From Metaphire vulgaris (lineage: Eukaryota; Annelida; Clitellata; Crassiclitellata; Megascolecidae): a DNA stretch of 64,000 nucleotides. Where the stretch lies: contig CM030851.1 in the NCBI GenBank assembly GCA_018105865.1, forward strand, positions 9,395,828 through 9,459,827, read 5' to 3'. The notes beneath the pieces are model-generated. The model saw only the letters and a program-made list of their open reading frames with translations. It was not told where the DNA came from and did no database searches. The position numbers were made by a program, and so were the translations under genes. Each line of letters begins with the position of its first letter. The stretch's first letter is position 1. This document shows, piece by piece, positions 51,788 to 62,038 of the stretch.

Positions 51788-52497
51788 GGTACTCCAAATT
51801 AGATTATTGTAACTCCCTCTACTATAACCTTCCCAAAGCCTCTATCAACAAATTGCAATCAATACAAAATGCACTTGCTCGTGCTGTTACTAAAACACCT
51901 AAATTCTCCCATATTTCACCCATAGTAAAATCATTACATTGGTTTAAAATAACTGAACGTATCCAATAATATTGGACCAATATAAGATAATAACACTTAC
52001 ATATAGCTCACTTCAGTCATCAAAACTTGTCTACCTAAGATCACTATTAATCCCTCAGCCTCCTCGACCCAAACGTTACTCATCTTATCTCTCTCTGTCA
52101 CGCCCACTGAATCAGTCATCCCTGAAAATTTGCAACCGTGCCTTCTCATATGCCTCACCTGAACTTTGAAACTCGATCCCAGCTTCCTTCCGTAGACTTG
52201 AACACTTCTAAATAATAAAATCTGATTCCTCATTTCCTGTAATTCTTGCATTGTCTCCTCAAGTCTTCAGGTCTAAGTTTAAATCCTTCCTTTTTCTTAA
52301 ACCATTTCCTCCATAGCTGTAACAACCTAGCCTCACTGCCCTTTGGATGTTGACTATTGCCTGGCTGATCATATACCTTTCCCATAGCTATTTTAAGAAA
52401 GGCTGAGCGCCTAAGAAAAATAAGCAGCTACTGCTGTGCTGCTTTCCAAGGCGCTATATAAATCCACGAGATTTTACTTTAATTTACTTTTTACATT
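51788..52497 (+). mobile_element. 2A-LINE family, 5'-truncated copy
   Basis: Nearly the same as 9605-10290: KLDYCNSLYYNLPKASINKL at the start, 3' end GGCGCTATATAAATCCACGAG and a TTTACTTTAATTTAC tail. A small internal duplication near 51965 (ATAATATTGGACCAATAT) and frame breaks inactivate it. The low divergence suggests recent family activity. Confidence 0.85.
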
Positions 52498-52952
52498 TGA
52501 AATATGGGTAATTGTAATACGATTATCCATGTTAAATTTCTTGCTAGTGTCTGACAAACAGATACAAAGCAACTGCAATTAAACAGCCAAACGTTCACCA
52601 AAGAGTTTTACTTAAGGTACAAAAGATCAGCCGTTGTTTTTTCGTTATTGTCCAAAGAAGTCGATCCTAATTTTAGATTTAAAATGCCAAATGATTTCAA
52701 ATATTGCTTCAATGTTGTTTTTTACTATCACTGTAGTCGAAAACATACTGCAAATTAATCTGAAAAGTATTAGCTCTATAGGGCCTATGCTATTTGTACA
52801 GCCAAAGCAATGCTCAGTGCAACACTATCCACTTACCTCGTGAAGTTTAAAGTGGTTCCAATGGTTTCTGGTAATTCTTTGCAGCACAAATTACACTTCA
52901 TTTGCAATTTCTTTTATCAATGTCGTCTTTCTTTTCTCTTAAACTTAAACTT

Positions 52953-53206
52953 AATTTCACTTAGAAGGCATTACTGCCAGTGGCTCTAGCGTTGATTTAA
53001 TCATGTGAACTTTGTTTAATGTATGTATCATTACTATAGGGTCCCAACTGGGGGCCACTGGGGGCCAGGCACTCAAAGGGGCACCCCTAGTGGAGCCGCC
53101 ACTGATTACTGCCTGTGTGAAAGCCACTAGGGGCACTAACGGGGCTTGAACCCGCTCCGTCAGCCTGACGCTCCAGCACGTAACCCGCTCTGCCATCTTC
53201 CGCCCC
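52953..53206 (-). mobile_element. tRNA-derived SINE split by a hAT MITE
   Basis: The minus strand head GGGGCGGAAGATGGCAGAGC, B box GGTTCAAGCCCC and GTGGCTTTCACACAGGCAGT are followed, beyond the insert at 52978-53104, by the end of the tail (TTCTAAG). Same family as 11085. Confidence 0.8.
52978..53104. mobile_element. hAT MITE (127 bp) in the SINE
   Basis: Ends CAGTGGCTCTAGCG and inverted CAGTGGCGGCTCCACTAGG; perfect ATTACTGC at 52970-52977 and 53105-53112. The octamer is part of the SINE consensus GCAGTAATGCC, showing insertion into the SINE. Confidence 0.85.
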
Positions 53207-53423
53207 TTAAACGAAGATCTTTGAATGCAAATTTTAAAACTGCTGGCATATATGATGCTTGCTCTTCGATGATTCCATTTTACGTAGCAATGCCACAGCA
53301 TATGCCTACGTTTAATCTTGACTTATATCAAAAGCTTAGGAAGATAGCAGGCCTATAAAAATTATTAACCGCTCTTATAAGCAGCAGATTTTGGATTCAC
53401 CGTAATCTGTCAAACACTATTCT

Positions 53424-53598
53424 CAGTGTTTTATCCAAGCGCCAGGTCTTATGAGGGGGCAAATTGACTCGGCTGGAGGAGAAGATACAAAGTTAAATGA
53501 AAAATTTTGCGTCAATGCTAGGATTTGGGGGAATTTTGAGTTTTTTTTTTTTGGGGGGAGGGTGAATCTCCCCCCTAACAGGCCTGGATAAAACACTG
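53424..53598. mobile_element. hAT MITE (175 bp), CAGTGTTTTATCC family
   Basis: Ends CAGTGTTTTATCCAAGC and inverted CAGTGTTTTATCCAGGCC; perfect ACTATTCT at 53416-53423 and 53599-53606. Confidence 0.85.
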
Positions 53599-53657
53599 AC
53601 TATTCTCCAAGCGGTGATTTGCTGTACGACATGAATGGGGTTTGAACTTTGCCTCAG

Positions 53658-53833
53658 CAGTGGCGGCTCTAGGATTTGGCAAGTGGTGAGGCCGTTGGGG
53701 TGGCAACTTCTAATCATGGGGAGGCAAGCATTTGTTGTTTAATGTATGTAGCATTAAGTATAGGGTCCCAACTGGAGGGCACTGGGGGTCAGGCACTCAA
53801 TAGGGGGCACGCCCCCCGGTGGAGCCGCCACTG
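53658..53833. mobile_element. hAT MITE (176 bp), CAGTGGCGGCTC family
   Basis: Ends CAGTGGCGGCTCTAGG and inverted CAGTGGCGGCTCCACC; perfect TGCCTCAG at 53650-53657 and 53834-53841. The interior GTATAGGGTCCCAACTGG and GGCACTGGGGG words match the element at 52978. Confidence 0.85.
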
Positions 53834-54164
53834 TGCCTCAGACACTGCAAATCAGATTGGCGGTCGATGGCCGAAGTATGCAGTCTTAACTCTTAACCTG
53901 CATCATCTTCTGCTTAAGACTCAAGACCCAGACAAAGAAGATCAACACTTTTATGTTGAAGAACCCGACACAGAACAATACTGTGACAATCAAAGACGGA
54001 GACCAGGTCTTTCAAGACTGTGCATGGAGACGTTTTTAAACAGAGACTCGGGAACCGCAACGCCGTTGTCTTCGTGTCTTCGAGTTCAAAAAACAATGAC
54101 ATTTCGCTGTATCCAATGTCATAATAGACCTCATCTTGAATTTCAGTATTTCACAATCTAATAT

Positions 54165-54550
54165 CCCACTGTACCGAAGTTACTTTCAAAGATATTCAAG
54201 TCAGCAGCTGATACTGTCTTATCGTCTAATTCATTTCATCTTTCTACTACTCCAGCAGTAAAGAAATGTTTCAAATATATTTGTCTCGCGTATCTCCTTG
54301 CCAAGTAACTCGTATAGTGACCTAGTAGTTCAAGACGTTTTCTAAATGCGGACAGGCGAATACTTCTATTTTATAACCATAATATATTATAAGCTGATTG
54401 AGTCCCATGCAACAATTCTCTTGATGGTAGATTGAAATCTAGAAGACTAGGACATTTCTTCTCCGGAACTTTTCTATTCGAACTATCGTCTGAAGGACTA
54501 ATCTTCTCGAGACCTTCCTCAACGTTATTATTCCGACACAATATCATGTG
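54165..54550 (-). mobile_element. Degenerate LINE RT C-terminal fragment
   Basis: The minus strand encodes an RT end of CR1 style: RLSAFRKRLELLGHYTSYLA then VVERWNELDDKTVSAADLNI. It is frame-broken. Both ends are indistinct. Confidence 0.6.
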
Positions 54551-54807
54551 AAAAATATTGTCAGTTCAATTATAACTGTTGGCCCAGCTTGTGCATTCTG
54601 AACTGAGTATGCATTGCGAAATTATTTCAAACTCCTGTGTAAAATTATAAGTTTAAAAACTTTCGTTCAAAATCCTCATGTAAATTCATTTCATACTCTG
54701 TGATCAGAGAAATTCATTATTCATTGAATCTCATGGTTCTTACATTCACAAAAATACGGATAATTTTACATGAGCTTTGATGTCATTATTGTCCGTTGTC
54801 ATTGTCG

Positions 54808-55239
54808 CAGAGGTGTAGCTACCATATAGCAAGAATAAGCAAGGCATTAGGGCCCAGAAGAACTGGGGCCCTTTTTGACCAGCAATGTAAAACAGAAAGT
54901 AAATACTAGCAGTTGTACATTTAATAAAGCTATCTTGTTTGCATTGTTAAAATTGTTATTGTTCATTATTTCGTTATTGAATTAAATAACATGTTTTGAT
55001 TATTGTTATTAACTATTATTACAGTACTGTTCAGTATTTAAATTTGAAACTGTATGAAACATTGTTTTAAAGTTGAAAATCCTCCATGATTATGGGTCAT
55101 GTTCTTCGCTACCCTTTAAGCCTTAGTGTTCGTCATGTTCGTCATGTTCGTGACTGTTCGTCATGTTGTGACTTTTTAGGTTGAAGGGGCCCAATAATAA
55201 TTTTTGCATCAGGGTCTAAAAATCCTAGCTACGCCACTG
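54808..55239. mobile_element. hAT-type MITE (432 bp)
   Basis: Ends CAGAGGTGTAGCTACC and inverted CAGTGGCGTAGCTAGG. Flanks CATTGTCG (54800-54807) and CATTGTTG (55240-55247) differ at one base, indicating an older insertion. It contains tandem GTTCGTCATGTTCGTGACT words. Confidence 0.85.
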
Positions 55240-56824
55240 CATTGTTGTTGTGGTTCATTTTGGTCTGCTTTGATGAAAATTGTAGTCACAGAACGGTTAA
55301 CGTATAGCTAAATATTAATTCGAATTGCATATCCTAAATGCAAGTGTTTAACTAAATCAATCATCTCATATTTTCGCAAAATGTAGCAAAATTAGTCAAA
55401 AATCTTGAGCAAATATTTAGAATTTCTGGGACGCAAGAGAGGACATGCTGTGATTTCCGCTTGCAAGTTTAATTACCAAGGCATTGTCTTAGTCGAGAGT
55501 CATCTGTAGATATAATATAGTGAAAAGTTATAAATTTTGTACACGAATACAACATACAGTGTGTCATGTTTTAAAAATAGTTTTATCGTTTTTCATTCCA
55601 ATTCCATTCTATGAAATAAGGCGAGTTCTCTAAAGGAAGTATAACTCAGTGCTCTTGGTTAAACATTCTATGGCTGTCTGTGTGTTTCGTCAAATGTTGA
55701 TTCCTCCTATAATAATTGGTCATTATTTTGCGCAGTGACTTTTTTGTAGACAAAATAGTCATGTCGGAAGAAAATTACAGTATATGAAATGTATCTTCTC
55801 AAAACTTTCAGTTTTAGCAAAGAACTAGAAGCTACCATCTTCTTCCTCTACTTCTTCATCTTCAAGTGCCCTTGCATTTCTTAGTTGGTCAGCAAAATGG
55901 CGGTGCATACCATTCTTTGTATTCCTCTTGCAATGTATAAAGGTAATAAAGTACAACGCAGCAGAATATCTATATAGCACCTCCTCTCATAAAAACTTCA
56001 TCAGAAGCGTTCCCGCAGTTACTGCGTATTGTTATCTTGCTTCCTAGACATTTCCATTGTAGCCAATTCTTCCATTTATTTTTTTCATTATGTTCCTAAG
56101 CAATTCCAGTTGGTGTCTTTTCCTAATTATCGATAGCAACTTCCTCTTTGATGATCATTTTAATTGTCTGTTTGCCAGCCATTTCAATATAAACGGGACC
56201 ATTAGACTTTCAATATAAGGACCGTTGAAAAGGCAACAAATTTCGTTTTCACCAGAGACCAGTAACTGTTTCACTTGCTGCGTGTTATCCAATTTATCAG
56301 AGAATGAAGGAGGTTATTTTTTGTTAGCCAAGCAAGTTCGCCAGGGCATCGCGTGGACAGTTTCACTTCACATTTAAGTCATGTTAGTTGTTTAGCACAC
56401 ACGGTCAATTCGAGCCGAAAATGAAAATTTATCGTTTATGTACATAGAAACCATATAGACATAGACAGTCGTACAGCACAATTATTATAATTTGTTATGT
56501 GGTATATGGGAAAGCTACAAAGAAACATTAATTAATATTGGATTTTGCAGGCTAAGGGCCTTGGGGAAATAAAAGAAATGAATTACAGGATAAATGTTGG
56601 ATTTTACTGAAATGCAAACCGATGTATGAAGGACAGTGCAATATCCGTTTTCACAACGAAGAAACTCAAATTTTTTCATCAAACGAGCATGTACAGTAGA
56701 AGGTTTATGCAAACCATAAGGATTTAGAGCTTTTCCAAATTCATAACTAAAACAGTTCTTAAAACGCAATTGTTGATTATGCTGTGTTTTCAAGCATAGT
56801 ATTACAACGAATTGACTCTACACA
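55240..56824. other. Upstream region of locus C
   Basis: Mostly unique AT-rich DNA. A second possible leader exon is listed at 55897-55942. No promoter motif is convincing enough to call. Confidence 0.45.
55897..55942 (+). CDS. Alternative first exon candidate for locus C
   Basis: ATG at 55897 encodes MAVHTILCIPLAMYK, then donor GTAATA in phase 1, so it could splice to the V exon at 57242. The leader is shorter and less hydrophobic than that at 56825. It begins ATGGCG like the leader exon of locus D. Only transcript data can decide which exon is used, or both. Confidence 0.3.
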
Positions 56825-56861
56825 ATGTTGATCATTACTGTTCTGTTATTCTTGCAAGAAG
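56825..56861 (+). CDS. Locus C exon 1: signal peptide
   Basis: ATG at 56825 encodes MLIITVLLFLQE, strongly hydrophobic, then donor GTAACA in phase 1. Splicing to 57242 continues the leader as VLPFMIYG. Chosen over the candidate at 55897 because of its hydrophobicity and its distance (380 bp) from exon 2, which resembles the 414-bp first intron of locus D. Confidence 0.55.
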
Positions 56862-59800
56862 GTAACATTATAATAAGTTAAATTAGGAAATACATACAAA
56901 ATATCATTGTTGTTATTAGCAATGTGCTCTAATTTATTTTTATACAAGAAAATATAGTTATGTTTTGAAAATATTGTGATGTGTATTGTGACAATAAACT
57001 TGCTTAACTGCTAAACAGTTGCTTCTAATGGCATTTGCAGTTCTTATACTTTGCGGTTATCGATAGTTCCTGTGCTTTATCTACCATTGCTGCATAATGC
57101 ATTTGAAAGGCAAAATTAAATTTACAGTATAAGGCCAGATTGACATTAATCAATGGGCTTAATAAGTATAAATAGATATTAAATATCTGAATTCTACTTC
57201 TTAAAATGATGTTGTTATTTTTTTATTAATCCAAATGAAAGTTTTACCATTCATGATTTATGGATTGGAGAATGTGGTCGTCAAAGTCGGGGATAAGGTA
57301 ACAATGACGTGTGACTTAAACGCAAAGAACAGTGATCCTGTTTCCTGGGATCACTCTCCAGTTCAACGCAAAAACGTTTCATTGTCTTTCTGGCGAATAA
57401 ATAGCGGTCGCGATGTAACGAACAATTACTCGGAGTTTTCAGTCGGTGGAACAATACCAGGACAGGACTTGATCTTGAATTCTGCTCAGATGAAACACGC
57501 TGGGTTGTATCGGTGCTCTGCCAAAGGCAACAAGTCCTCAGGACAACTAATTGTACTCGGTACGCTACATACGTTGATGACTATTTAAAAGTATTCCAGA
57601 TATCGCCTTAGGTATACTGTAAATAAAATTCGGCAGTAACAATATCGTTCACAGGCAGTGTTGTAAAGTATTTAAATACTTTAGTATTTAAATACTATTT
57701 AAATACTTTGTCCAGTATTTAAGAAAGTATTGAAATAACCATCCAAAATTAAGTATTTAAATACCATAAAGTATTTGGATGTATTTAAGAAATTTAAATA
57801 CTTTTGATTTATTGCAGTTTTCACGTGCACGACTTTCTATTATTTCGTCAGTCTTTTTTTCATTTTCTTTACTGATGGTTTTAGACAGTTGAGCATTAAG
57901 TAGGCCTACATTGACTTTGTTAGAAATAATTTAACTAACATTTCTTTACACAAAAATACGGTTGTGGCGAATCATGTGTCAAATACATTATCAAGTATTT
58001 AAAAAAAAGTATTTAAACTTATTTGCCAGCATTTAAATACTTACCCCGGTATTTGTGTATTTAAATACTATGTAAATACTACACGAGAACCAAGTATTTA
58101 TCAAAGTATTTCAATACTTTGTGAAGTATTTATTACAACACTGTTCACAGGTCATTCTGCAATCAGCCAACCACAACACTTTTATTTTAATGGCTTCTTT
58201 TCATTGTTTCATTGACTAAATGTCCTACTTCATTAATCATAGGTATTCTTTTTGTGTGGATCTGTATAATTTAGAGTAAATCAAACAATCGTAATAATTA
58301 AAATATCCGATTAATGGTGAGTACTGTGTCATTTTCAGCAACTGAACTTATTTGCAACTTCACCTTCAATCAAACTCATTTCACGCTTCGATGTGACGTG
58401 ACGTACAATGGCAACTGGATTCCTGCATTGCAATTGCAACAAGTGACAACAGGCGATGAAACTCCAAAAATCATTTCAGAAAATGACTGCGAAAAAGAAC
58501 CAAATGACAGTCACGTGACCTTTACCTTCACCGATTCCATCATGTCACTGAGATCGGTCGCCAGCTATACAGTCAAGATGAGTTTCACCAAGAACTCCTG
58601 TCTAAGAACTCACACAAATGTAACAAGCGTCTTCAACTACAATTATTCATGGGAATTACCAACTACACAGCTTTTCAGTAAGTCTGTGCAATGTCTTCTT
58701 TAAAAACTCAAAATCCTTTCATTGCCTTTCTGGCAAAATCATTCTATCGCTTATTTTCTTTGATTCTGGTTCGATTAAATTGAGTTGATTATTCATTAAT
58801 ACTTCGATGATCCAGTTGAATTGATGAAGACTCGGAAAACATTGATAATTAATTATCAATGATTTTAAAGGAATTTTTATGTGTGCCATGTATTCTTGTT
58901 ATGTGACTAGATGCTCCATCTAGCTTGCAAGTTTATCCATTGCAAAAGATGTATGATATCAATGATATTCTGACGTGTGAGGCCGACTCGAAGACGACTC
59001 CGGATTTCGAATGGAGAGACAAGAACTCTGCTATTGTTTACCGTGGCTCAGTTCTGCCGTTAATGAATTTGTCGATTGTGAAAGAACAATTCACAGTTTC
59101 GTGTCGGGCGATCAACAGATTATCTGACAAATTTTCAGAAACATCTCAAATTCAAATTACAGTCCATTTGACAAGTGATGCGGTCGACAATGGTAATGAA
59201 AATGCTATGATTGATCTTTAAAATTATTTGTATTGGTCTATATTCACTTGACTAGTTAAATGGTTTTCACTTCTAACCTCGATTTCATTAATGTCAAACC
59301 AGCTGCTCGTTAACTGGTTATTGGTCTTTTTGATGGATTTTGGTTTTAACAAAGCATCAAGAGAAAATATTAGGGTTCTATATTGAACAGAGAATTTTCT
59401 CTGATATCATGCATTGAATTTAATGAATTGAGTCATTTAAACTCATGGAATACAAATTTAATTTACTTTTCAGTTTATTAACCATTATTATTTTATTATT
59501 TGAAACTAGAAAGATGCTCGCTTCGCTCGCGCTCGCTTCGCTCGCAGTGCAGGATAATACTAATCCAATACCTATACCTAATACCCAATCATTGAATTCA
59601 TGCTGAACAACATTTCAATGATCGCCACCTAGCCAAGCTCTGCGCCACGTAATAATTAGGCCTATGTACGTTAAAATCACGCAACTGTGGCCATTTGTGA
59701 CGCTGTACACGTATTTTTTGTGTACGTTAAAATGTACGTTAAAATTGCGCAACTACCTCAGGCTGCGAACAATTGTTACCAATAGCATCGTCGTCGCACG

Positions 59801-61872
59801 CCCAGCCCTCTGACGCTGCAATGACTCGACTAAACCGTGTTAAACTACGATTCTACGAACAATTGTTACCAATAGCAACGTCGTCTTCGAACATCGTCCA
59901 CCAACGCATCGCGACGCAAGGACTAAACGGTCTAAACCGTCTACCAATAGTCAACGCTCGCCCACCAACGCATCGCGACGTAAGGACTAAACGGTCTAAA
60001 CCGTCTACCAACAGTCAACCAATCAGAACGCTTGAAGGTAACAGAGACATACAGATAAGGATCTTAATATTATAGATGAGGAAATTATTTAAATGGAAAT
60101 TTTACGAGAAACAAAGCGACACTATGAATCGTGCATTGCTCTGCTCTACAGAATCACCATTTACCTCGAATAATTCTGATTAAGAAGCGGCAATTATATT
60201 GCTGCATATGACCTATAACTGTAAATCTGTTTTTTTATTTTTAAACAAACTTCAACCTTCAGAAGATCCTAAACCATGGATGATGCCTGTGGTGATTGCT
60301 CTGGCTGTGACGGCGTTTCTTCTGTTCGTAGTTTTTCTCCTACTGAGATTCCTTCCCAACGGAACAAGAGCACCAGATGCACGTAAGCAGATTCTGTATC
60401 GGCGTTACTTGATTTTTTGCCGTTGCAGCGATCTAAGAATACAGTAAGTCAAGAGACGGATCCCGATATCAGAGGAGTCATTTGGGGCGCTGGGGTGGGG
60501 CCGTGCCCCCCCCCCAAAGAAAATGAAAATATTAATTTATAATGTATTAATGTGCAAAAAATTGCAAAAATTGCCAACAGATATCAATAAATTGCAAATT
60601 TTCCAACATTGACCCTAAAATTTGCCAAAATTGCTCAAAATTTGAAAACAATTTGTAAAAAAATTGCAAAAAATACCTAAAATTCAACAAAATTTGCCCA
60701 AAATTTGTCAAAAATTTGAAAAAAAATTTCTCGCCTCCCCCCAAGAAAAGTGTGAAATGACGCCACTGCCCGATAGTAACCTTCTTTTTGGCCAAGTGAG
60801 TCTTTCATCGTTTCGGAACGCTGGGTTTCAGTTTTAAATAAATATGGTCAAAGTAGTTAGTATTTAGGAGAGACTTCATTTAATGCTTTAATTTACTGCC
60901 CATTATATGTATCATTTCATTGAGCAGTTTTTCTGAAAATGATTCTAATGACAGAATTTGTCACATGCATAAATTCTTGCTGATAATGCAACGCACAAGT
61001 TGTTGTAACATTAGATTACTTTTGTCCTTGCATATTTCGTCCATAATTGTTCAGATGATTTCGCCATGTGAACGCCATGAACAGCCATGCACTTTATATC
61101 TTCGTTCTACGCGATTGCTTGATCACAGTATTAGCAAAGGTTAAATATTTATAATAAGAAAATATAATCGTTAGTTTTATTTTCAGCGCAAGTGTTGCCC
61201 AACGGAGAAGAAATACAAATGGAACAAAGACGAAACGAAAATGTGAATGGTTGGCAATTCTTGTCTTCCATCATCGATAATTAATGATCAGGAACTATTC
61301 GCTTTCTAGCAAAAGAGCCGAATTGTATAGCTTGTAATTATTTATCGGCTTGCTAAGAAATTTTTCCTGAATGTTCTTCATCTTTGGCCAATTATTAAAC
61401 AGTGATTATATGATAATTTAATTATTGATTATATCAATTTTATTGATGAGTTAGTCTAAGCTTCAAGGGGTTAGCGATGGTCTCACCTTGATTGCATCCA
61501 GTGCAGAAGACGTCAACGCCTACGTTTTTGCAGAATGCGCTTTTATTAGGTTACGTAACTGCTGAGAAATAGATCTACTTAAATTATGGCAAGTCATTGT
61601 AACACAGATACGTTTCTCCACTCGCGGAACGTTCTATATCTTTGAACCACATAACCCTAGTGTTACAATTTACTCAGACCCAAAGGCCAGTTTAGTTTTC
61701 ATTATTATAATTATTATTATTGTTGGTGTTGCTGTTGCTGTTGTTTCCATCATCATCATCAACAACATCATCATAATCATCATCATCATCATCAGTAGTC
61801 AGTAGTAATCATCATCATCAGCAGCAGGTGGTAGTAAGTAAAAGTAATAATAATAGTAGCAGTAGTAGCAGC

Positions 61873-61958
<86 letters not shown>

Positions 61959-61992
61959 CAGTAGTAGTAGTAATAATAATAATAATAATAGC

Positions 61993-62038
<46 letters not shown>

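Noticed and set aside
53676..54161. 161-codon open frame
   Set aside because: It starts inside the hAT MITE at 53658-53833 and shows no domain. One alternative frame has an Ig-like phrase (NTVTIKDGDQVFQDC), but it is interrupted by stops and lacks splice sites.
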